DNA of 64,000 bases from Owenia fusiformis. Its lineage: Eukaryota > Annelida > Polychaeta > Sabellida > Oweniidae. The translations under genes and the position numbers were made by a program. The number at the start of each line of letters is the position of its first letter. Position 1 is the stretch's first letter. The notes under the pieces were generated by a model. The model was not told where the DNA came from. It saw only the letters and a program-made list of their open reading frames with translations, and searched no databases. Where the stretch lies: contig CAIIXF020000002.1 in assembly GCA_903813345.2 (NCBI GenBank), positions 17,243,467 to 17,307,466 of the forward strand, in the 5' to 3' direction. Positions 1-40,400 of the stretch are shown piece by piece.

Positions 1-830
1 CAGTTTTGAAGAAAAACAAAAAAAACAAATGTTTCAAATGGTTCTAGAAAATATTTCTTCATAATTATAGGAGCAAGAAGACTGCCAAGAGCTCTTGATT
101 TTACTTTAGTCATTCCATCCTTCTTTGTTCGAATGTATTATGTTTATTTACGTCTGTTCTGTGGTCAGAATCTATTTCCGGGTTCATTTTTCACAACAAA
201 GTCAAGACGAAATAAGAAAACATTTGTAGTACAAAATCCTACACATTTCTCTATCAAATTTATCCAAAATGTGCTTAAGTATTGTAACAATCAATCGAAC
301 ACTTTACTTTATCGATAGATTTAAAGATACTCACCATGTCAGACGAATAAAAACTTGTGAAAACTTTTTTCAAAACATTTTCTCCATCCGAAGATTGGTC
401 GTAATGTAATGTCGCAAAAGGGAAACGGGCACCTGTTGCAACTCCTTTACGGTATAATTGCGGGAAAGTTGAAACGAAAGTGGAAAATTGTCATCTTGAT
501 TTCATGTATTTTTACCACTTTCAGACACTAATGTGAGTATTATTGTAACTCCTAAAGTTATATGGCAACATTTCTAATAGTCTGTTATGAAATCATTTAT
601 ACTGGAAGGCCACACTTCGAAAATATTTGAGAGCCTAAGTTCCTGTCGATTTTTTTCAGTCCAGTCCAGGCATGATGATCAATTTCTTCCAGAAATTATG
701 GGATTCATGATTTGGATATCAATTTGGTGTAAAATTTGGGTAACTCGCAACAAGTGCCTAATTTTAAGTCAGTCCATGGGCATGGTCAGTCAAATCTTAC
801 TGAACACTAGATCTAGTGGTTCGGTGCGTA
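1..830. other. Intergenic, no gene recognised
   Basis: No reading frame here resembles a known protein and no clear repeat pair lies wholly inside it. The longest frames (133-318 and 587-853 on +) are short, low-complexity in composition and lack splice-site support. The right edge at 829-830 is the TA target site of the neighbouring small transposon. Confidence 0.6.
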
Positions 831-1547
831 CAGTTGGGGACATAAATAAATGACAGGTGGATTTGCTGACGTGAGGATTTCCTTACTCGAGTCTCTAGCT
901 TATAGCTAGACGAAACTTCATTGATTTCGTATGTACTGTGCTACACGCACCTACACGCACCTAAAACTCATTTTTAATAAATTTTATAAATATTTTTAAG
1001 AATATTAATCATATTTAGGATGAAGCGTTGCTTGTCTGGATTTAGATATTTCAAAATTTCATTTCGGAGTTTCAACACATGGTGAAATTTTCTCGCTGTA
1101 GCTAAAAATGGCTTCCGGTTCTGGACGTGAATAACATTTGAAATTATTCTCGCTTAAAGAAATCAAATATAACAATAGATTCAGACGGGGATGTGAGCTG
1201 GTGTTCTTCAAATCTATACATCAAGGTATATTTCATATTATTATGCCATATTTACTGTGCGTGTGACACAATGATTTACAATATTTATAATACTAAGGCA
1301 GCTCAATCTTCCTCCTCAAAGCCGGAATATAGAGAAGGCTTTGGACCGAAGTAAGGATTTCCCATGTTAAAAATAAGAGAATTTACAAGAGGCCATACAT
1401 CAGTGGATGAGATTATACAAAATGTAAAATATACAAATTTTAAGGGATATATATCTAGACAATATTGGAAATTATGGGCTTTCAGACCACCATAATTAGG
1501 AAATGGTGATCGAAAATCGACCTGTCGTTTATTTTTGTCCCCAACTG
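831..1547. mobile_element. Tc1/mariner-type MITE, 717 bp
   Basis: The ends form an inverted repeat of about 28 bp starting CAGTTGGGGACA, seen at 831 and, reverse-complemented, ending at 1547. Both ends are flanked by TA (829-830 and 1548-1549), the target duplication of the Tc1/mariner superfamily. There is no transposase frame inside, so it is a non-autonomous (MITE) copy. It sits directly against the left arm of the palindromic element that starts near 1550. Confidence 0.75.
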
Positions 1548-1684
1548 TACATGTTATCTAGTTCCACCATCCTCTTCGTTTCTGGTCTTGGGGGATCCAT
1601 CCATTGAAACACACAGTATTTTTCAAAAGTTGAAATTTAACGGTGTTAGGTACGCATATATTTCTTACCTCTATCGACTCTTAA

Positions 1685-2691
1685 GGCGACGCTATATTAA
1701 ATAATAAGTACAAAAAATGACTGCCATATTTTTTTGATAAAGACACATGTTTTTAAAATCTGTTTACCTTGTATATGAATTGTGTATCTTGACTAATGAA
1801 ACATGTCAAAGTTAACATCACACATAAACGCATTTTTCCAAACTATGAATTGGAGGTGCATGGATCCCCAAAGCTAGCATGAAGAGTGCGAAGTGAGGCT
1901 AATTTTTGAAAGTTTAAAGGAGTAGCCTTGCAAAAGTCACACATTTGCAAGAGTCTAAAATTTCCACAAATCATCTTACCTTTCCCAGGAACAACGAAGG
2001 AGCATGAAAATGTGCACTTTTTGCATTGTTAGAGTATAATAAACCTCAAACCATTGTAAATTCCAAATATTTCATGTCCACATTTTGTTTGCCGGAACTA
2101 CTTCTAGACTTCCTGATTAATCCTCATGCAAGTTTTGTGACTACACCAAGTGGCATGGATTATCACTTGTATGTTTTATCTATTACAGTGTAATTATCAT
2201 GATAGATACATGATAGAGGCTTTATGAATGATAAACAATGGAAACATGAATGAAGATAACTCTGGACTAAAAAATAGTTCCAGGAAACAAAATGGTGGAC
2301 ATGAAATATTTAGAATTCACAATGGTTTGAGCTTTATTATACTCTAACAATGCAAGAAGTACACATTTTCGTGCTCCTTCGTTGTTCCTTGGTAAGGTAA
2401 GATGATTTGTGGAAATTTTAGACTCTTGCAAATGTGTGACTGTTGCAAGGCTACTCCTTGAAACTTTCCAAAATTAGCCTCACTTCACACTCTTCATGCT
2501 AGCTTTGGGGATCCATGCACCTCCAATTCATAGTTTGGAAAAATGCGTTTATGTGTGATGTTAACTTTGACATGTTTCATTAGTCAAGATACACAATTCA
2601 TATACAAGGTAAACAGATTTTAAAAACATGTGTCTTTATCAAAAAAATATGGCAGTCATTTTTTGTACTTTTTATTTAATATAGCGTCGCC
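1685..2691. mobile_element. TTAA-flanked palindromic MITE, 1007 bp
   Basis: Nearly the whole element folds back on itself: about 1685-2170 pairs with about 2270-2691. The termini read GGCGACGCTATATT and its complement. TTAA lies on both sides (1681-1684 and 2692-2695), the target duplication used by piggyBac and Kolobok transposons. No coding capacity. The right-hand TTAA is shared with the next element, which starts at 2696. Confidence 0.8.
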
Positions 2692-2695
2692 TTAA

Positions 2696-3099
2696 GGTAC
2701 AGCTGGAAAGTAACATTTTGGTAAAAAATTGCTATACCTGCACATGTTATTTTCTGGTACAAAATAAAATATGAAGGCATGTGTCAATTTCCTTGCTTTT
2801 TTCAGGAAAGTATCATTACATTGTCTTCTTTTAGAATATCTGGTAGGGGTTCAATGGAAACTCCAGGAAATTCTGATATTTCACACTTTCTATTTTTCCA
2901 AATTTTCTTTCAAAGTTTCCAGACAACATAGGAGCTACCATTGACCTGTTTCTAGATATTCTATAAGTAAACAGTGTAATGATACTTTCCTGAAAAAAGC
3001 AAGGAAATACACACACAACTTCATACTTAATTTTGTACCAGAAAATAACATGTGCAGGTATAGCAATTTTTTACCAAAATGTTACTTTCCAGCTGAACC
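2696..3099. mobile_element. TTAA-flanked palindromic MITE, 404 bp
   Basis: The ends (GGTACAGCTGG at 2696; its near-complement ending at 3099) are inverted repeats that continue inward for well over 100 bp. Flanking TTAA sites are 2692-2695 and 3100-3103. It is butted against the 1007-bp element with one TTAA between them, so one inserted at the border TTAA created by the other. Non-coding. Confidence 0.8.
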
Positions 3100-3766
3100 T
3101 TAACACCAAAAGAAATGTTCTCCCCAAGCCAGAAAAGACGCGGCTGTCTCAAACTGCAGTTATATACACTTAAATCTTCGAGTCGACCAGTATAATTCAG
3201 CTTATTTCAAAATGTCTGCCATGAACATTTCATCCAGTGCCTACATTTCAATCTCTTTTTCCCGGGAACATTATCCTTCAAACTTGAGAAATTAGTTCGC
3301 TCAATTAATACGGAACCAAGTCAAACAACATTGATAAATCGTGAGTAACGATGTATTTGAATGATTTCACTGGAAATTGCTGTTGTATTTGACGTGTTGT
3401 TAGATAAAATGCAAGGACATTCCCTCAACTGATCGGTGGCAGCCAACGCTGAATGCTAAATCTTCATTTATATATTACTACGCGTCATGTAGGTTAAAAA
3501 AGTTCGAAAGTGACGTCAACAAATTCATGGATGACATTTTGGAAAACCGGTAGATTTGAAGTTTGAAGTGTATATTACTCAGCGATTTGAGACAGCCGCA
3601 ACTTTTTTGCCTTTAGAAGAATGTTTCTCGTGATGTTAAGAATCGATAGAGGTAAGAAATATGTGCGTAGCTATCGCAGATAAATTTCAACTTTTGAAAA
3701 ATAACATGCGCTTCAATACATCCCCCGCAAGACTATAGTCTTGGAACGAGATAACGTACATGTACA

Positions 3767-5986
3767 TGTAGAATCTGAACACAAATTCTCGGTAGAAGTT
3801 CATATGGTGAAAATAACGAAATAATGAAATGTTACTCTGTGTCTACTTAGCAGTTTGTTCTATGTCATCCCTCCTGCAAGGTTACATTGTTGAACTCAGC
3901 CAAACACGACAATGAAGCACAGATAGTGGGAAGTCCTCCATCTAGGAGGTACATATTTTTTATTATCCCATCGAACGAAGTTCGGAGGGATATAGGGAAC
4001 GCCTCCGTCCGTCCGTCCGTCCGTCCGTACGTACATCCGTACGTACATCCGTCCGTCCGTCCATCCGGGCAATTACTCAAATACCGTTGGCCCGATTTTA
4101 TTCATATTTTGTACACATATACCCTATGAGAGTAGAAGTTCTGCTCGAAAGCCGATTTTCAAAATGGCCGCTCATTTAAAAATGGCGGCCATTTTAGTGC
4201 TGATTTTACAGTAATTTAGGTGCAATATGTAAAACTGTAATAGCAATATGTTTTAAATGTAAAAAAACTATATAGGACATTAATAAAGCTAGAAATGTAG
4301 ATATTGAAAAAGCACATGGCAGCCATCTTGAAAAATGGCGGCCTTTACTCGTTATTTTACGAAAAGTAGTGGAGCGATTTTGTTCATATTTGGTATGTGA
4401 ATACTATAAGCATGGCACACTGTCTAATGACACTTTTGGTAGAAGGCGGCCATTTTGAAAAATGGGGGACATTTTGAAAAATGGCCGCCATTTTAACTTA
4501 TTTTACTAAAACTCGAAAAGTAGTGGAGCGATTTTGTTCATATTTGGTACGTGAATACGTATAAGAATGCCACACTGTCTAATGACACTTTTGGTAGAGG
4601 GCGGTTTTTTTTCAAAATGGCCGCCATTTTAACGTATTTTACTATAACTTGAAAAGTAGTGGAGCGATTTTGTTCATATTTGGTATGTGAATACTGTAAG
4701 CATGGCACACTGTCTAATGACACTTTTGGTAGAAGGCGGCCATTTTGAAAAATGGCAGACATTTTGAAAAATGGCTGCCATTTTAACTTATTTTACTATA
4801 ACTCAAAAAGTAGTTGAGCGATTTTGTTCATATTTGGTACGTGAATACGTATAAGCATGGCACACTGTCTAATGACACTTTTGGTAGAAGGCGGCCATTT
4901 TGAAAAATGGCCGCCATTTTAACGTATTTTACTATAACTCGAAAAGTAGTAGAGCGATTTTGTTAATATTTGGTATGTGAATACTATAAGCATGGTACAC
5001 TGTCTAATGAGACTTTTGGTAGAAGGCGGCCATTTTTCAAAATGGCCACCATTTTAACGTATTTTACTATAACTCGAAAAGTAGTAGAGCGATTTTGTTC
5101 ATATTTGGTATGTGAATATTATAAGCATGGCACACTGTCTAATGACACTTTTGGTAGAAGGTGCCCCTTTTGAAAAATGTTCGGTGGGATTCGCTACGCT
5201 TTGGCGTTGCCGTTGCCGTTGTTCTGGTTTTGGATGGAAGCTTCGTAACCTGAGAAATAATATAAGTAATATATGGAGGACTTCCCATAACTGTGCAATG
5301 AAGGCAGTATTCTGAGGTTATAAAATCTAAATCGTAAAAATTTCCAATTTCTTCTTCTTCTGCAGCCCCTTGGAGACTTCCGGAATTGAACAAAGTAGCG
5401 AACGTTGCGATCTTTCAACTAGTTCGTTGTTTTTCACCACTTAATGTGTAGTGTTTTCATTTAGGAGGCGGTCTTATTTGAATGCATCATTTCAGGTCTT
5501 TAAGAATCAATAGATCAATAAGCAGACTAAAATACAATTTTTAGCAGTTTCTTTCATTGCGTATTGGGCCTGTTAGGCACGAAATACAATTTAGCTGTTT
5601 CGTTCGTTGCGTAATTGGGCCTTCTATAATCAGTAGCAAATGCTCGGAAAACATTTTCCAAAATATTTACTTCCGTTTTCCTTGACATGGTTGGGGGACA
5701 CGTCATTAAGTCACATGATCGATACAGTAACTAGTCACATGATCAGACACGTATCACGTGTCAGTCACTTGAGCTAGCAAAATGGACGATCTAAATTTCC
5801 AAAAATTCTGCTAAGATCAACATCGACGTGTTGTTGCCTTCAGTGTCGTGTTTGGCTGCGTTCCACAATGTAACCTAGCAGGATGGATGACATAGAACAA
5901 ACTGCTAAGTAGACACACGGTAACATCTCATTATTTCGTTATTTTCACCATATGAACTTCTACCGAGAATTTGTGTTCAGATTCTA
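3767..5986. mobile_element. Foldback element interrupted by a pearl-like element
   Basis: The left arm (3767-3950) pairs with the right side (5265-5300 and 5810-5986) in inverted orientation. Shared landmarks include the sequences around the CCATATGAAC-type motif near 3800 and 5950. The right side holds about 450 bp with no partner in the left arm. The centre is occupied by a (CCGT)n-bearing pearl-like element at 3960-5227. No coding frame. Confidence 0.65.
3960..5227 (+). mobile_element. Pearl/HINE-like element, family A, complete copy
   Basis: It starts with TTATTATCCCATCGAACGAA, then a (CCGT)n microsatellite (about 4006-4060), then a tandem core. Core copies are marked by a CACACTGTCTAATGAC motif near 4415, 4570, 4705, 4860, 4996 and 5131, a spacing of about 135-155 bp. 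It ends with a conserved tail containing TACGCTTTGGCGTTGCCGTT. Bivalve pearl elements (non-autonomous, Helentron-associated) have this order: 5' segment, microsatellite, tandem core, 3' tail. The family assignment is by architecture only; other copies lie at 10767, 13032 and 37702. Confidence 0.7.
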
Positions 5987-5997
5987 GGCCCGGGAAC

Positions 5998-6064
5998 ATG
6001 TATAAAAAATTGAGTCGACATATGTACTTTTAATACATAAGTCGACTTGATTTTTTCATACATG
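5998..6064. repeat. 67-bp imperfect hairpin
   Basis: CATGTATAAAAAATTGAGTC at the left is matched, with few mismatches, by the inverted sequence ending in TTTTTTCATACATG at the right. Only a few unpaired bases lie at the centre (around 6030). It lies just outside the right end of the foldback element at 3767-5986. Confidence 0.7.
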
Positions 6065-6420
6065 GTGTGTTCAGAAGTCAAATTTAAAATGCTGTCATTA
6101 GAAAATATCGAAGGTGCATTTTTTCTGCCCCTTATCTCAGTTTAAAATATATATCTCACACACATATAGACCAAAAACATCTCAGGTTCTGGTCTTGCAG
6201 ACGATTCATAAAACCTCATGCTATATTTCAAAAGTCAGTGCTATAGCTTTAAATTGTACATGTTGTATGCACATATTTCTTATTTCCCAATCTATTCTCT
6301 GTCTCTACAAATCTACAAAAATTTGCTTTTTTGTTACCCTTTGCATTCGTTTGACTTCACTTCTTAAAAGAGAGCTTCGTCTTCACTCTTTCAAACTAAA
6401 ATAAACCTGTGAACTCACAG

Positions 6421-6610
6421 CGCCAATCAGTGTTCGTCGGCCAAATTTGACCGACGTTCTAGATATGGCCATTCCTTCTGACGTCATCGTTGAGCCCGGA
6501 ATTGACCAATGACATGTGCATATTTAATTAGAACGCATTTGGCGTATGTTTATTTATGTGTAATTTATTACCCAAACTGTCACTGGTACCCGCCGTGGGG
6601 GCGGGGCTAC
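6421..6610 (+). promoter_or_regulatory. Likely RAD50 proximal promoter elements
   Basis: Within 190 bp there are CCAAT boxes at 6423-6427 and 6506-6510, a perfect palindromic CRE (TGACGTCA, 6479-6486) and a GC box (GGGGCGGGGC, 6597-6606). These lie 460-640 bp before the RAD50 start codon. CCAAT, CRE and Sp1-type sites are common in housekeeping promoters. No transcription start can be fixed from sequence, and a 5' UTR intron is possible. The rest of 6611-7064 shows nothing specific. Confidence 0.45.
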
Positions 6611-7064
6611 TAAACTGCAATATGGTCTCTACTAGGCAGAGTGTAGTTTAACTAGACTCTGCATGCAGGGTACTTTTTTGTGCAAATTCAAATGTCAATT
6701 GCAAAATTCTGGCGCAAAAAGGAAGAAGAGCAAGAAATTTGAAGTTTCTTCTGAAGTTAGTGCATAAAATTGCAAAGTTGATGCAGTCCTTTAAGTTTTT
6801 ATATCGCAAAATCAACAATGTTACTTGCAAAATGAAAGAAGTACAAATTTCTAAAGGAACAGTATTCTAAACACCATATATGTGCTTTAGAAGCCAAAAA
6901 AGTTACAGCTCTCTCAAATTGTAGATGTATTCACTTCAATCATTAAATCGGTATGTACATGTATGCATGCATAAGCAAATGTTTTTGGATGCATATTTTT
7001 TATAGGTACAAGTAAACCAGTTTAACACCAAAGGATAAAATAGGTTCCACAACCTATTATCAAG

Positions 7065-36756
<29,692 letters not shown>

Positions 36757-37240
36757 AGAACAGTTGCTTATTTGACACTAGTCAACTTAACATAATTAAG
36801 GTGCTGGACAAAATTAAGACTCTTAAGGAAGAGCTACATGTACCATCTCTTTAAACGATTGGAGGACATTGGCATAGTGTGTTTCGCCATAGAAGAGACA
36901 TGGTTCAGAAAAAGCATGGATGGATAGACCTTTTCAATGAACCCATAACTTTTGCGGTATACCAAAGATTAGTTCTTGAACATTTAAAAGGCTCCAGGAT
37001 TCATTATTGCTAATCAAAACAGGAGCCAAAGTAAATGTATCTACAATATAACAGTTTGTGAAGCCTTACATTATACAGTGCAAAAATGCAATGGTGCCAG
37101 TATTGCAATTGCCATTTGTCATATGCAGCATTAATATCTTGTATCCAAATAAATTGGTCAAATGCTTGCTTAAAAACTAGACCTACTTGACAATGAATGT
37201 ATGTAAGTTTGATGAAGATCAGCAATTATTACGATAAAGT

Positions 37241-37305
37241 AATAAAAATCCAAAAAGGAAAATTTAATACTAAATATAGCTTGTTTATTTTTTTTCGAAA
37301 ATAAA
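37241..37305 (+). terminator. Candidate RAD50 polyadenylation signals
   Basis: AATAAA occurs at 37241-37246 and again at 37300-37305, about 485 and 545 bp after the RAD50 stop codon. On the other strand TTTATT at 37341-37346 gives an AATAAA for the convergent protease homologue, about 150 bp beyond its stop. The two 3' UTRs may therefore come very close or overlap. The stretch 36757-37493 holds no other feature that I can see. Confidence 0.5.
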
Positions 37306-37493
37306 TCATACAATGTTATGTTTCAAATGGTTGTTTCGTGTTTATTAAACTTTTATAATTTTGAGTTATAGTCCATAATTCCTGCATTCAGTTGATGATT
37401 TTACATTAAGAATTCATACATTTCCACATATCAATCAATTTGAGTTCATGTTTATGGAGTAGATAATGACATCCACCGCTGCTGTAGTCTACT

Positions 37494-40400
37494 CTAGGGT
37501 CTGTTACAATATGCAAGTGCGCCATCAGTCTCTTCACAGATCCATGTCTTGTATTCAGAGACTCTGGTATAGACCGAGGGCTTGTAGAGGCACCCATTGA
37601 CGACAAATGAAGACACACCAGCAAGTACAGTCTGGCCATTGTGTTGACACATCATAGGGCTTCCCTCGTCACCCTGGAGATGAGAATGTATACAATGTAA
37701 ACCAGAACAACGGCAACGCCAAAGCGTAGCGAATCCCATCGAACATTTTTCAAAACGGCCACCTTCTACCAAAAGTGTCATTAGACAGTGTGCCATGCTT
37801 ATAATATTCACATACCAAATATGAACAAAATCGCTCTACTACTTTTCGAGTTATAGTAAAATATGTTAAAATGGTGGCCATTTTGAAAAATGGCCGCCTT
37901 CTACCAAAAGTGTCATTAGACAGTGTGCCATGCTTATACGTATTCACATACCAAATATGAACAATTATCGCTCCACTACTTTTCGAGTTTTAGTAAAATA
38001 AGTTAAAATGGCTGCCATTTTTCAAAATGTCCGCCATTTTTCAAAATGGCCGCCTTCTGCCAAAAGTGTCATTAGACAGTGTGCCATGCTTATAGTATTC
38101 ACATACCAAATATGAACAAAATCGCTCCACTACTTTTCGAGTTACAGCAAAAATCGTAAAATAACGAGTAAAGGCCGCCATTTTTCAAGATGGCTGCCAT
38201 GTGCTTTTTTAATATCTACATTTCTAGCTTTATTAATGTCCTATATAATTTTTTTTACATTTAAAACATATTGCTATTACAGTTTTACATATTGTAGCTA
38301 AATTACTGTAAAATCAGCACTAAAATGGCCGCCATTTTTAAAAGAGCGGCCATTTTGAAAATCGGCTTTCGAGCAGAACTTCTACTCCCATAGGGTAAAT
38401 GTGTACAAAATATGAATAAAATCGGGCCAACGGTATTTGAGTTATTGCCCGGACGGACGGACGTATAGACGGACGTACGTACGGACGGAGGCGTTCCCTA
38501 TATCCCTCCGAACTTCGTTCGATGGGATAATTAACACTGAAGGCTGCTAGGCTAGTGTGGGGCTTCATACTGGAGACAAAAACTTGTTTCTTTTTTTGGT
38601 AATATTAGATTACAACTTTGAATTTAGAATTAAATGTCTCCAAATATCACATGAGATTGTTTCAGCATAAATATTTAAAAATAAAAAAATTAGTACCGTG
38701 GGTACTGGGCTCACATGGTCACATTTTTTGCTGATTTTTTGTTACAAAATTATTTCAAGCCATCTGTCTCTCAGTCAATTAAAATGGTTGAAAAAAAAAT
38801 GGATATAATTTTTTGCAATAATTTGTAACAAAATTATTTCATACAACTACTCTTTACACCTGAAATTATTTGTAAAGCTAGGAAATGGGCCAAAATTGAA
38901 TTTCGCGAGACAAAAATGGCGACCATTTTGAAATCAGGCAAGCTTTTGAACCAGGAGTCATGGGGGAGTTTTTTGTATTGATGTTGAACAAAAATAACTT
39001 GAAACTGGAATCCTATCGACAGAGGTTTTAAGCAAATGGTCCAAAAGAGGATTTCGCGAGACAGATGGACAAATCAATGTTAACTAAAATGGCTGAAAAT
39101 AAAAAAAAACGGATATAATATTTTGCAGATTTTTTGTAACAAAATTATTTCATACAACTACCTTTTACAGTGACATGGCTTTTTACAATGCTGAGGACAG
39201 CTGAAATTATTTGCTTTTTACAATGCAGGACAGCTGAAATTATTTGTAAAGCTATGAAATGGGCAAAAAGTGAATTTCGCAAAACAAGAATGGCAACCAT
39301 TTTGAAAATAGGCGAGCTTTTGAACCAAGAGTCATAGGAGAGTTTTTTGTATTGATGTTGAACAAAATTAATTTAAAATGGGAATCCTATCGACAGAGGG
39401 TTTAAGGTAAATGGTCCAAAAGTGGATTTTGCGAGACAGATGGACAAATCAATGTTAACTAAAATGGCTGAAAATAAATAAATGGATATAATTTTTCACT
39501 GATTTTTCATAACAAAATTATTTCATACATCTACTCTTTACATTGACATGGATTTTTACAATGTAGGACACTTGAAATTATTTGTAAAGCTAGGAAATGG
39601 GTCAAAAGTAAATTTCGCGAGACAAAAATGGCGGCCATTTTGAAAATAGGCGAGCTTTTGAACCAGGAGTCATAGGGGAGTTTTCTGAATTCATGTTGAA
39701 CAGAAATAACTTAAAACAGGAATCCTATCGACAGAGGTTTTAAAACGTGCCACTGTTATTGACAGAAAGTGGATTTCGCGAGTCAGATAGACAAATCAAT
39801 GTTAACTAAAATGGCTGAAAATAAAAAAATGGATACAATTTTTCGCTGAATTTTTGTAACAAAATTATTTCATATATCTAATCTTTACTTTGACATGGAC
39901 TTTTACAATGTAGGACACCTGAAATTATTTGTAAAGCTAGGAAATGAGCCAAAAGTGAATTTCGCGAGACAAAAGTGACGGCCATTTTGAAAATAGGCGA
40001 GCTTTTGAACCAGGAGTCATAGGGGGGTTTTCTGTATTGATGTTGAACAGAAATAACTTAAAACAGGAATCCTATCGACAGAGGTTAGCTAGGAAATGGG
40101 CTAAAAGTGAATTTCGCGAGACAAAAGTGACGGCCATTTTGAAAAGAGGCGAGCTTTTGAACCAGGAGTCATAGGGGGGTTTTCTGTATTGATGTTGAAC
40201 AGAAATAACTTAAAACAGGAATCCTATCGACAGAGGTTTTAAAACGTGCCACTATTGTTGACGGACAGACAGACAGACGGACAGACAGACGGACAAGTGA
40301 GTGATTGCAAAAGCTCACCATGTGAGCTAAAAACATAAGAACGCATTTTGCACAACATAATGTTCAACTTGGGTCTCCACAGAGGCTCATATTTTTATTA

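Larger units (their letters stand above)
1550..3766. mobile_element. Palindromic element hosting two later insertions
   Basis: The left arm (1550-1680, continued at 3104-3190) pairs in inverted orientation with the right arm (about 3585-3766). Matching blocks include the stretch around 1625-1680 against 3640-3705. The left arm is split at a single TTAA by two other elements (1685-2691 and 2696-3099). The uninterrupted right arm keeps one TTAA at the equivalent place (3637-3640), so it acts as an empty-site control. The superfamily is not clear and no coding frame was seen. Confidence 0.7.
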
